NCBI GenBank assembly: GCA_026705925.1
Contig: JAPOZT010000011.1
Coordinates: forward strand, 338,857 to 402,856
Direction of reading: 5' to 3'
Origin: Gemmatimonadota bacterium
GTDB taxonomy: Bacteria; JAAXHH01
Length of the DNA stretch: 64,000 nt
Shown: positions 48,146-56,544 of the stretch, one piece after another
How positions within the stretch are numbered: position 1 is the first letter of the stretch
Layout: every line of letters begins with the position of its first letter
Position numbers and translations under genes: made by a program
The notes under the pieces: model-generated
Database searches by the model: none
What the model was told of the DNA's origin: nothing
Seen by the model: only the letters and a program-made list of their open reading frames with translations

Positions 48146-49777
48146 CTACCTCACCCGTTCCGCCCGGTGCGTCTGTCCGTCCTGGAGAAAGAGGAAGTGG
48201 TCGACGTAGCCCTCTTCATCCGGGACGAAGGTGATCCGGGCGTCCTCTTCTTCCAGGTAGAAGTCCCCGGACGATTCGAGGACGAGTTCGCTCCTGGGCT
48301 GGCCTGGCGGCTGGCCGTAGAGCTTGCCGTCGCTGTAGGTGATGTCCACGGTGAATTCGGTGGAGAAGGCGTAGGTGCCCGTGCAGGCCTCGTAGGCGGC
48401 CTCGGTCAGGTGCACGGTCTTCCTCGGGGGCGGCGCCAGGGGGTTCCGGGCGCTCAGCAGGTGGAACCCGATGTCCTCGACGCTGGCCGAGCTGTTGGAC
48501 AGGACCACGACGCCCTTGCGCCATTGCTTGAGGAAGGCGGCGAAGGTGTAGAACCCGTTGGTCCGGCCGGTGAGCCAGTGGATGTCGCGGCCTCGCGCGT
48601 CCTGGCTTACCTTCCAGCCCAGCGCGGTCCGGACATCCTCCTCGTCCGTGGGATGCCGGGCCACGATGAGGCTGTCGAAGGACGCGTGGTACCGGGTCGA
48701 ATCGTCTTCGGTGAAGTCCTCCGGCAGGGCGTAGATGATCCCCATGCTGGCCGACACCAGGGTCATCATGTCCAGGAGATTGGACCGCAGCCCCGTGCCG
48801 CCCACGAGGGTCGTGTCGGACCATGTGGGCACGGGCCGGCGGCCGTCGTCGTGTCCGGTCGCCAGGTACGTCCGCATGGACGGCGTGGGTTTGTTGGCCG
48901 TGTTGGCCAACTTGAGGGGATCGCCAAGCAGTACCCGGATCAGTTGGTCATAGTTTTCGCCGGCGGCCTGTTCGAGCACGTGTCCGAGTAGTCCCATGCC
49001 GATATCGGAATAGGCGTAGCGGTCCTCCGGTTCGTCACGGCCTGGTGTATCCGATCGGTCTTCGCCTTCCCGATCCAGGAGACCTTGGTGATCCGGATCT
49101 TCGCCATCCGGATTTTCGAAATCGAACGGGAAATCGTACCCGTCGCGCTGCGCCTCCGCGTACCGGTCGAGGAATGCGTACATCAATTCCACCGAGTACC
49201 CTTTCAGCGGATCCTCAGGTTCATCCGAAACCAGGTTGTCCGGAAGGCGGGGCAGTCCCGAGGTATGGGTAGCGAGATGCTCGATCAGGATGGGGTTGCC
49301 GGTGCGCGTGGTCGGAACGGTCACCGTATCCGGGAGATAGGCGGATACCTCGTCGGTCAGATTTACGTCGCCCCGCTGGACCATGAGGGACAGCATGGCC
49401 GTCGTGTACAGGCTGCTCAACTGGCCGATCTCGAAAACCGTCATGCCGCTCACGCGCCGGATCGTGCCGCGATTGAGCGTGCCGTGGGCATATACGTACC
49501 GGTTGATACCGCGGATGATCCCGGCGACGACACCCACCGTCTGGCCATAGTCATCGACGCGCTCCCGCAGCACGCGCTGCACGGGATCCTCTTCCTCGGC
49601 CTCTTCCGCGCCGGGACTTCCCGTGCTGCCGGTCACATTGCCCCGCGTGCCCTGCACGAACGCTGTGCCCTGTGCGTGCGCCGTCCCCTGCGAGAACGCC
49701 ACCGTCGCCGCGGCGAACGAGAACAGGATGCCTGCACTACACAGCCAGGCGATAGAAAAGTTAGGGGATAACCGCAT
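48146..49777 (-). CDS. Class C beta-lactamase-like serine hydrolase fold, SxxK motif apparently lost
   Basis: A 543-residue exported protein (signal residues 1-34). The alignment anchors of the beta-lactamase/penicillin-binding family are clear: GMTVFEIGQLSSLYTTAML, NLTDEVSAYLPDTVTVP, LATHTSGLPRLPDN, YAYSDIGMGLLGHVLEQAAG, and a C-terminal HWLTGRTNGFYTFAAFL. The nucleophile tetrad that should read SxxK after FEIG reads Gln-Leu-Ser-Ser (residues 119-122). No Lys follows at the right spacing, and the YxN motif reads YSD. It is therefore probably a non-catalytic or altered member. Residues 28-45 contain QGTAHAQGTAFVQGT repeats. Confidence 0.8.
   Translation of the reverse strand: MRLSPNFSIAWLCSAGILFSFAAATVAFSQGTAHAQGTAFVQGTRGNVTGSTGSPGAEEAEEEDPVQRVLRERVDDYGQTVGVVAGIIRGINRYVYAHGTLNRGTIRRVSGMTVFEIGQLSSLYTTAMLSLMVQRGDVNLTDEVSAYLPDTVTVPTTRTGNPILIEHLATHTSGLPRLPDNLVSDEPEDPLKGYSVELMYAFLDRYAEAQRDGYDFPFDFENPDGEDPDHQGLLDREGEDRSDTPGRDEPEDRYAYSDIGMGLLGHVLEQAAGENYDQLIRVLLGDPLKLANTANKPTPSMRTYLATGHDDGRRPVPTWSDTTLVGGTGLRSNLLDMMTLVSASMGIIYALPEDFTEDDSTRYHASFDSLIVARHPTDEEDVRTALGWKVSQDARGRDIHWLTGRTNGFYTFAAFLKQWRKGVVVLSNSSASVEDIGFHLLSARNPLAPPPRKTVHLTEAAYEACTGTYAFSTEFTVDITYSDGKLYGQPPGQPRSELVLESSGDFYLEEEDARITFVPDEEGYVDHFLFLQDGQTHRAERVR
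49650..49703. repeat. 18-bp repeat at the N terminus of the beta-lactamase-like gene
   Basis: Degenerate 18-bp units starting CCCTGC/CCCTGT at 49650, 49668 and 49686 encode the QGTxxAQGT-type leader just after the signal peptide. Confidence 0.7.
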
Positions 49778-49806
49778 TACGCCGACCTACTCCAAGTAAG
49801 TTTTGT

Positions 49807-49878
49807 GTGCCCGGTGCACTCAATGTGCCCGGTGCACTCAATGCGCCCGGTGCACTCAATGCGCCCGATGCGCTCAGC
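49807..49878. repeat. 18-bp post-stop echo array, four copies
   Basis: Units at 49807, 49825, 49843 and 49861 with consensus GYGCCCGGTGCACTCAAT. The last unit contains the stop codon of the 260-residue protein (49874-49876), and the other copies lie beyond the stop. Confidence 0.9.
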
Positions 49879-50656
49879 CCCGCGGCACCACCACTTCGTT
49901 GACGCAGTACATCCGGACGGGTTCCGCGTAGTGGTACACGTTGACACCCTCGGCGACCGGCGTGGGAACCCGGACGATGAATTCCACCCAGTCCGGAGTA
50001 TTGAACGCCGCGAAGGCCAGTTCGATCCCTTCCATCATGCCTTCCGGGGCGCGGGACAGGTCCGGCAGCAGCACCGGGCCCGTATCCGGCTGGTAGATCC
50101 ATTCCCGCTCATTGGCGTTGATCGTCTTGACCGGGTACTCGAGCAACGCGTCGAACCGATCGTTTTCGATAGTCGTCCGGGCGTTCAGGGGGACGTTGTC
50201 GAGGACGGCCTCCACGATGGCCCGCGGCGTCTCCAGGACGCGGCCGTCGACGCGGGACAGGTCGATCCGGACGTCATCGAAGGTCTCCTCGATGGCGACG
50301 ATCTGCCGTTCGGGCTGCTCCCCCAGGGAGGGCGGGTAGAGCGTGGCGCCCCGGTCGGCCACTTCGTAGGTCTTGATGGCCATGAAGGTGTCCGAGGAGA
50401 AGATCGGCTTGAAATCCGCGTTAGGGATGTGCCAGATATCCCGTTCCACACCGACCTGTTCGGTCTTGCAACTCACTCCCAGGACGTACTCTTCGCGGAA
50501 CCCGCCGTCCTTCGAGGTCACGGTCAGGGTGGCCTCGATGGGTATGCGGGCGTTGTTCAGGGAGTACGGCACCTTTCGGGTCACGGTCTTCGGCGGCTTC
50601 TTCTCGGAATCCACCCGGAAAGTAAAGGTTGAACGCGCGAAATCAACGGTCTGCAT
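49874..50656 (-). CDS. Unrecognised 260-residue protein
   Basis: From ATG 50656 (MQTVDFARSTFTFRV, GGGGA upstream; the frame opens to 50743 without conserved character). No known domain identified. Soluble, beta-rich and acidic, with no signal peptide. It contains RKVPYSLNNARIPIEATLTV, ERDIWHIPNADFKPIFSSD, RIDLSRVDGRVLETPRAIV and WIYQPDTGPVLLPDL. The sharply divergent GH106-like gene starts 166 bp away, so both may share a promoter region and a carbohydrate-related role (inference only). Confidence 0.65.
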   Translation of the reverse strand: MQTVDFARSTFTFRVDSEKKPPKTVTRKVPYSLNNARIPIEATLTVTSKDGGFREEYVLGVSCKTEQVGVERDIWHIPNADFKPIFSSDTFMAIKTYEVADRGATLYPPSLGEQPERQIVAIEETFDDVRIDLSRVDGRVLETPRAIVEAVLDNVPLNARTTIENDRFDALLEYPVKTINANEREWIYQPDTGPVLLPDLSRAPEGMMEGIELAFAAFNTPDWVEFIVRVPTPVAEGVNVYHYAEPVRMYCVNEVVVPRG

Positions 50657-50756
50657 GGGTTCCCCGAAAATGTGTGGAGCTCGGTGTATCCAGGTTCCGC
50701 ATAATATAGTGTTCCCCGCGTGATTCCGGTATAGATTATGCATGGCGAAATCGCCG

Positions 50757-50830
50757 ATGATCGGAGTGGTCTTGTCAAAAACAACCGTCTTGTCGAAAGG
50801 CGGTCATGTCGAAAGTGCAGTCATGTCAAA
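50757..50830. repeat. About 18-bp repeat preceding the GH106-like start
   Basis: GTCTTGTCAAAAACAACC, GTCTTGTCGAAAGGCGGT, CATGTCGAAAGTGCAGT and the real start CATGTCAAACGAAC form a tandem series. The start-codon context itself is the repeated element. Confidence 0.7.
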
Positions 50831-52667
50831 CGAACTGACCAGAACTTACCGGCCCTTCTCGGACGCCCGTCCCTACACGCGCTGGTGGTGGTTCTACGAC
50901 GACATCAGGATGGAAGACATACGGAGCCAGCTCAAATGGGTGCGGGACCAGGGGTTCGGCGGGGTGGAGATCGCCTTCATGTATCCGCAGCCCGGGGCGG
51001 GCGAAGGACCCCGCTGGCTGAGCAAGGCGTGGACCGCCCTGGTCGCCGGCGCCAAGGAGGAGGCGGACCGGCTGGGCATCGGGTGCGACTTCACCTTCAG
51101 CACCTCCTGGCCCTTCGGCGGGTCGATCGTACCCGAGGAGGACGCGGGGCAGGTCTTCGGCGGGCCTTCGGACCAGCGGCTCGAGAAGTCGTGGGAACTG
51201 TCCTACTACGGCCAGGGCCGGATCCTGAACCACCTGGATCCAGATGCGCTGGAGCGGTACGCCGGCCACGTCGGCGGCGCGCTGAAACCGGCCCTGCGGG
51301 GCACCACCTCGGCGCTGTTCTCCGATTCGTGGGAGGTGTTCCCGGAGGGGCTCTGGAGCGCACACCTGGATCCGGTTTTCCGGGATCGATTTGGATACGA
51401 CCTGGAGCCGTTCAAGGCATCGATCGACGAACATCCCGACGTGCGGTACGACTACCGGAAGATCCTGTCGGAAGCGGCGATCGAGGGCTTCTTCAGGCCC
51501 TACACCGACATCTGCCGCCGGCTAGGCGCCGTGAGCCGCGTGCAGTGCCACGGGGCGCCGACCGACCTGCTGGAAGCCTTCGCGCTCGTGGACGTCCCGG
51601 AATCCGAGGCCCTGCTGTTCGAGACCTTCTTCTCGGCCATCCCCGGTTCGGCGGCGGCCCTGGGCGGGCGGCCTGTCGTGACCTGCGAGACCTTCACCTG
51701 CATCTACGGCTACGAGCCGTGGCCCGCGCCGTCACCTCATCACGGCGAGGAGAAGGTGGAGGACCTGAAGCTCATGGCGGACGCGGTGTTCGCCCACGGC
51801 GTCAACCATATCGTCTGGCACGGCATGCCCTACAACGCGCCGGGCGGGACCAACACCTTCTACGCGACCACGCACGTCGGTCCGGACAGCGGGTTCGCCG
51901 GCCGCCTTCCGGCCTTCAACGCCTACCTGGCGGAGGCGGCCGATTTCGTCAAGCAGGGCAGAACCTACACGGGCGTGGCGGTGTACCTCCCCCTGGAAGA
52001 CCACTGGATGCGCCACCTGCTGCCCGAGGACCGGCGCGGACCGGCCGCCAACTATTACTGGGAGCTGCAGACCGTTGAACGGCCCGGCAGCCTGCTCGGT
52101 TTCCATCCTCTGTGGATCTCGACGCCCTTCCTGGAGGAGGCGGTAGTGGAGGACGGCCGCGTCCGGTACGGCGAGGCCACTTTTTCCATGATCTACGTGG
52201 ACGTGGATTGGCTGGACGGCGAAGGTCTTTCGGCCCTGCTTCGGCTCGCGCGGGAAGGTGCCCGGATCTGCGTCCCGCGCCGGCCCACCGCACCGGGGCA
52301 TCGTCCGCCAGCGGATTACGAGGATCACCTGAAGGGACTGATGAGCCAACCCTCGGTCACCGCGGACCCGGGCGCGGCGCTTCGCCATCCCCCGCTCGTC
52401 AGCGGCCGTGACGCGCCGGAGTTCTGGTGCCGGGAGGTCGATGGCGACCATCACGTCTTCTTCGCCCATCCCGATACGAAGCGCATCCGGTACCCTATGG
52501 CCTACGAGGGCTGGCGTTCCACCGGCATGGTCGAGCAGGAGGTGGTCCTGCACGTCAACGGCCGGGAACGGACGGTGCGCCTGGCCTTCGAACCCGAAGA
52601 CGCCCTGCTGGTCAGGATATCGGCGTCCGGGGCGGTGGACGTGACGCCCGGGCGGATCGATGGGTGA
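50823..52667 (+). CDS. GH106-like (alpha-L-rhamnosidase-related) hydrolase
   Basis: 614 residues from ATG 50823 (MSNELTRTYRPFSD). The frame can be extended to 50742, but the extension is repeat-derived. The N-terminal TIM-barrel opening is characteristic: RPYTRWWWFYDDIRMEDIR, LKWVRDQGFGGVEIAFMYP, then CDFTFSTSWPFGG. Later pieces are LFSDSWEVFPEGLW, VTCETFTCIYGYEPWP and VNHIVWHGMPYNAPGG. This matches glycosidases related to GH106; most such enzymes are over 900 residues, so it is a short form without accessory domains. No signal peptide, hence probably cytosolic. Catalytic acids are not assigned. The M29 peptidase follows. Confidence 0.75.
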   Translation: MSNELTRTYRPFSDARPYTRWWWFYDDIRMEDIRSQLKWVRDQGFGGVEIAFMYPQPGAGEGPRWLSKAWTALVAGAKEEADRLGIGCDFTFSTSWPFGGSIVPEEDAGQVFGGPSDQRLEKSWELSYYGQGRILNHLDPDALERYAGHVGGALKPALRGTTSALFSDSWEVFPEGLWSAHLDPVFRDRFGYDLEPFKASIDEHPDVRYDYRKILSEAAIEGFFRPYTDICRRLGAVSRVQCHGAPTDLLEAFALVDVPESEALLFETFFSAIPGSAAALGGRPVVTCETFTCIYGYEPWPAPSPHHGEEKVEDLKLMADAVFAHGVNHIVWHGMPYNAPGGTNTFYATTHVGPDSGFAGRLPAFNAYLAEAADFVKQGRTYTGVAVYLPLEDHWMRHLLPEDRRGPAANYYWELQTVERPGSLLGFHPLWISTPFLEEAVVEDGRVRYGEATFSMIYVDVDWLDGEGLSALLRLAREGARICVPRRPTAPGHRPPADYEDHLKGLMSQPSVTADPGAALRHPPLVSGRDAPEFWCREVDGDHHVFFAHPDTKRIRYPMAYEGWRSTGMVEQEVVLHVNGRERTVRLAFEPEDALLVRISASGAVDVTPGRIDG

Positions 52668-52800
52668 CGCACGGGTGGATCGATGCTTGAAGCGGCGGGC
52701 GCGGATGACGCTTGCCCGGTAACTAACTCGAATAACTCGCGAGCACGGTCCGGACCACTTGGACAACCGTAAATCCAAACCCACGGAGAAACAGAACCTC

Positions 52801-53916
52801 ATGCGCGACCCACGATACGGCGACCTGGCGAAAGTGCTCACCGAACATTCGACGAAAATCGAGGCCGGGGACCGGGTGCTCGTCGAGGCCTTCGACGTGC
52901 CCGACGACATGGTGATCTCGCTGATCCGGGCGATTCGGGAGTCGGGCGGCGTGCCGCTGGTCTCCATCAAGCACCAGCGCGTCATGCGGGAGCTGGTCCG
53001 CGCCGGGGACGAGGACGCCATGGAAGCCGCCGCCGCCCATGAAGCCCATCGCATGGAGCGGGTGCAGGCCTACATGGCCCTGCGCGGCAGCCGGAACGTG
53101 ATGGAGATGTCGGACGTGCCGGGCGAGGCCATGCGACTCTACGAGCAACGCTGGATGAAGCCCGTGCACTTCGAAATCCGGGTGCCGAAGACCCGGTGGG
53201 TGGTGCTGCGCTGGCCGACCCCGTCCATGGCGCAGCAGGCTGGCATGAGCACCGAGGCCTTCGAGGATTTCTTCTTCGACGTGTGCACGCTGGACTACGG
53301 GAAGATGGAACGGGCGCTCGCGCCGCTCAAAGAGCGCATGGACCGCACGGACCGCGTCCGGATCACGGGTCCGGGCACCGACCTGGCCTTCAGCATCCGG
53401 GGCATCCCCACCGTGGGATGCTCGGGCGACCGCAACATCCCCGACGGCGAGTGCTTTACCGCGCCCGTGCGCGACTCGGTCAACGGCGTCATCCGGTTCA
53501 ACACGCCGACGCTGTACCACGGCGTGACGTTTACGGACGTGGAGTTGAGATTCGAGGAGGGCAGGATCACCGGGGCAACGGGCAACCGGACGGAGAAGCT
53601 CGACGAGATCTTCGACACCGACGAGGGGGCGCGCTACATCGGCGAATTCGCCATCGGCTTCAACCCCCACATCACCGCGCCCATGCTGGACATCCTCTTC
53701 GACGAGAAGATCGCCGGGTCCTTCCACTTCACGCCCGGGCAGGCCTACGAGGAGGCTGACAACGGCAACCGGTCCGCCGTCCACTGGGACATGGTCATGA
53801 TCCAGACGCCGGAATTCGGCGGCGGGACCATCGAGTTCGATGGGGAAGTGATCCGAAGGGACGGTCGGTTCGTCGTTCCGGATCTGGAGGATCTGAACCC
53901 GGAACGATTGAAGTAA
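52801..53916 (+). CDS. M29-family metallo-aminopeptidase
   Basis: 371 residues from ATG 52801 (GGAG upstream); a TTG at 52759 would add 14 residues. M29 (thermophilic aminopeptidase T/AmpS) signatures are present: GTDLAFSIRG, GDRNIPDGECFTAPVRDS (metal Glu), YIGEFAIGFNP, and EKIAGSFHFTPGQAYEEA followed by NRSAVHWDMV (metal His/Asp). These cytosolic enzymes release N-terminal residues using two divalent metals. Its 3' end nearly meets the convergent TPR gene; a GGAACGG-CTA-CCGTTCC hairpin spans the 10-bp gap (53920-53936). Confidence 0.9.
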   Translation: MRDPRYGDLAKVLTEHSTKIEAGDRVLVEAFDVPDDMVISLIRAIRESGGVPLVSIKHQRVMRELVRAGDEDAMEAAAAHEAHRMERVQAYMALRGSRNVMEMSDVPGEAMRLYEQRWMKPVHFEIRVPKTRWVVLRWPTPSMAQQAGMSTEAFEDFFFDVCTLDYGKMERALAPLKERMDRTDRVRITGPGTDLAFSIRGIPTVGCSGDRNIPDGECFTAPVRDSVNGVIRFNTPTLYHGVTFTDVELRFEEGRITGATGNRTEKLDEIFDTDEGARYIGEFAIGFNPHITAPMLDILFDEKIAGSFHFTPGQAYEEADNGNRSAVHWDMVMIQTPEFGGGTIEFDGEVIRRDGRFVVPDLEDLNPERLK

Positions 53917-53926
53917 AACGGAACGG

Positions 53927-56431
53927 CTACCGTTCCATGACCAGGAAGTTGGCCGACCGGGTGACGCTGCTCCCCGCGTTCAGATCGGTGAAGGTGACGG
54001 TGAGCACGTACTCACCCGCCGGTAGGCCGGAGGTATCCAGCGACGTGTACTCCCGGTCTTCGGCCGAAATACCTTCGCCCGAGAAAGCCATAATCACCGT
54101 CTGCATGTCACCCTGCCTGCGGCCCGACCAGCCGCGCCACGCACTACGCCCCCGGGGACTGATCTCGTAGAGGATCTCGTACGCCGTTTTCCCCTTCCGG
54201 TCCAGACTGAGATTGTAAACCTCGTAGTAAACGTAAACGGGGTTTTCCCGTATGTAGAGCCGTCCCGGATTGGGCGTGATGTTGAGCCCCTTGCGCACGA
54301 AGGGGCCCTGGACGCCCGATGGCGTGATCAGGACGGCCAGCTTGAGGTCGCTGATAAGCAGCTCTTCGCCGCTGTAATCGGACAAGGCGACCGGCCTTAG
54401 ATACACACCGACTCTTTGCGACGTTTCATCCCGCACCTGGACCGCCATTGTGAAACGTCCCGATGGCGCCACGACGCGCTCTGGCAAGGTATACACCGGG
54501 ACTTTCACGTGGCTTTCGATCATCTTTCGCTTCGGCCGGTCAAAGGGACCGAATCCGAAGGTGTGGGTGAACCGCGGGCTCATGTCCGAATCGCGCAGGG
54601 TGACCTGGTGTTCGAGCCGGGTTCGGTTCCCTCGGCCGTCCGATACGTCGCCGAACTGCCAGACGGGGATGCTGTAGGACAGGTCAAGCTCCGTCGTGCC
54701 GTTGTCCGCCCTGAAGCTCACGGCGTCGAAGGCGTACTCGAGCTGTTCGCCGCCGAGGTCATACAGGTATTCCTCGGGCGCTTCGGCAATCAGTTCCTCT
54801 GCGAGCCGCCGGGGGCTGAACTGTTCCTGCCGAACCGTTTCTTTGTGAGAAGTAAGCAGGTTTCCCCACGGGTAATCGAACCTGCCCCCGCCGAACTGGT
54901 CGACGAAGAACAGTTCCAGGCCATACCGGGCGTATACCCAGCTTTCGGTGGCGTATCCATGCCCCATCAACTTTCTCTCCTCCTGCAAGGTCAGTTGTCC
55001 GGATGATGCGACGATCCCGCCGGCCAGCAATTCGCCGGCATCATTGATTTCTTCTTCAGTCATTCCCTCGGGCGGGACGATCGTCATGCGGCCCCGGTCG
55101 ACACGCAGTCGATAACCGTACCGGTCATTCTGCTCCCGGATCGAGTCCACAACCGGATCATTGGGAATCGCGGCCGACCTGTAGGCGTTTCGATCTGCTA
55201 TATGTACGTCGCTGCGGCGGTCTTCCGGTGCGCCGTAGCGGACGTACATCTCGCCGCGGCGGTCATAGGGGTGCTGCCCCTGCGAGAAATGGTACCGGGC
55301 GTACATGACCCGCCGATAATGCTCCACGAGGCGTTCGTTCGCCACCGTGGCGGGGTTAGAATCCCTGGCGTTCCAGAAGGCATGCCAGCGCGCATCGCGT
55401 TCGCTGCCGCCGGCTTCCTGCCAGGACGCCAGTTCGTCAGGCGGGGCTACGTGCGCCAGGTCCCGGTAAACTTCTCTTTCGTCAGGTTCTATTAGGGAAA
55501 AATAGATCTCAATAACCTCATGCAACACGTCGCGACGTGGTTTTGCGTCTTCGGAGAGCGTGCTGAATTGCTTCCGCAGGTTCCCGACGATCGCCGGTCT
55601 CGATGCGCCGAGGTCGTCCGCTGTTCCAAGATCGCCGACTGTTCCAAGATCGCCGACTGTTCCCAGGTCGCCGGCTGTTCCCAGGTCGTCTTCGGTCCGT
55701 TCGAGCAGCTGCACTGCCATACCGTACCGTTCGGTGAGCAGGGCCAGGTAGACGAAACGGCTGAGCGCGTCGTAATGAAGGGGATTAATCCTGAACTGCG
55801 AGATGTAGGCCGCCATTGCCTTGTCGAATTCGGGCGGTCCGGGCGAACCGTGCGACACGGGACGTTCGAAACAACGGCCGACCTGGTAAAACGCATCGGG
55901 ATGGTTAGGATCCAGTACCGCCGCCTTGAGGAAGAAGGACCGGCCGTCCCTTTCGCCGCCGACAATTTGGTCGGTCAGTTGCGGGCTCATATGGGCGATG
56001 CCCAATTGGTACTGGATTTCCGGGTCGTCCGGCGCCAGCCTGGCCGCCCTGCGCAAGGCGTTGCGAGCGTCCAGTCTACGGTGTTTAATCTGCAGGTAGG
56101 CCTTGCCCAGTCCCGAGTAGCCCAATGATGCCCACTTCTCGTCCAGTTCGACCGTACGCTTGAACGAAACGACCGCCTTCCGGTATGCTGCGAGTTCGTA
56201 CTGCGCCATGCCCCGCCAGTAGTGCGCCGGAGCGGAACCCCCGTCCTCATCTACCGCCTGCTGGAACAGCGCCAGCGCTTCCTCGAACTGCTCGGCTTCG
56301 TAATGGACCTTGCCCGCTTCCAGGGAAGAATCATGGAAGTTTTCAGGGGAGGGGGCGGGCAGGGCCTGGACGGGAAGCTGCGACGTACACATCACCAGGG
56401 CCGCAACTAGGAGTGCACAGTATCTGGACAT
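53927..56431 (-). CDS. TPR and GWxTD-like domain exported protein
   Basis: An 834-residue protein from ATG 56431, which begins a signal peptide (MSRYCALLVAALVMC to VQALP); ATG 56482 is an alternative. Three or more TPR units follow (AGKVHYEAEQFEEALALFQQ, HYWRGMAQYELAAYRKAVVS, YSGLGKAYLQIKHRRLDA). The middle region ARWHAFWNARDSNPATVANE, then EHYRRVMYARYHF and MYVRYGAPEDRR, is the GWxTD domain, but its signature GWxTD is replaced by GQHPYDRRG. The C terminus is beta-rich with a final Big-like fold. GWxTD proteins are frequent in Gemmatimonadota/Latescibacterota-type genomes; role unknown. An 18-bp repeat encodes TVGDLG blocks. Confidence 0.8.
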   Translation of the reverse strand: MSRYCALLVAALVMCTSQLPVQALPAPSPENFHDSSLEAGKVHYEAEQFEEALALFQQAVDEDGGSAPAHYWRGMAQYELAAYRKAVVSFKRTVELDEKWASLGYSGLGKAYLQIKHRRLDARNALRRAARLAPDDPEIQYQLGIAHMSPQLTDQIVGGERDGRSFFLKAAVLDPNHPDAFYQVGRCFERPVSHGSPGPPEFDKAMAAYISQFRINPLHYDALSRFVYLALLTERYGMAVQLLERTEDDLGTAGDLGTVGDLGTVGDLGTADDLGASRPAIVGNLRKQFSTLSEDAKPRRDVLHEVIEIYFSLIEPDEREVYRDLAHVAPPDELASWQEAGGSERDARWHAFWNARDSNPATVANERLVEHYRRVMYARYHFSQGQHPYDRRGEMYVRYGAPEDRRSDVHIADRNAYRSAAIPNDPVVDSIREQNDRYGYRLRVDRGRMTIVPPEGMTEEEINDAGELLAGGIVASSGQLTLQEERKLMGHGYATESWVYARYGLELFFVDQFGGGRFDYPWGNLLTSHKETVRQEQFSPRRLAEELIAEAPEEYLYDLGGEQLEYAFDAVSFRADNGTTELDLSYSIPVWQFGDVSDGRGNRTRLEHQVTLRDSDMSPRFTHTFGFGPFDRPKRKMIESHVKVPVYTLPERVVAPSGRFTMAVQVRDETSQRVGVYLRPVALSDYSGEELLISDLKLAVLITPSGVQGPFVRKGLNITPNPGRLYIRENPVYVYYEVYNLSLDRKGKTAYEILYEISPRGRSAWRGWSGRRQGDMQTVIMAFSGEGISAEDREYTSLDTSGLPAGEYVLTVTFTDLNAGSSVTRSANFLVMER
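55620..55690. repeat. 18-bp tandem repeat inside the TPR-GWxTD gene
   Basis: Units of the type GTTCCAAGATCGCCGACT occur about four times in frame and encode LGTVGD/LGTADD blocks between the TPR and central domains. Confidence 0.8.
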
Positions 56432-56544
56432 GGTCAAACGGTGTAGTGGGCGGGCACTGCCGCCTGAGGTGGGGTATACCATCGCCTATTTCCGGTATGC
56501 CGGAAACGTACAGGCCTGTGCGACGGCGGTCAAACAAAAACTGC

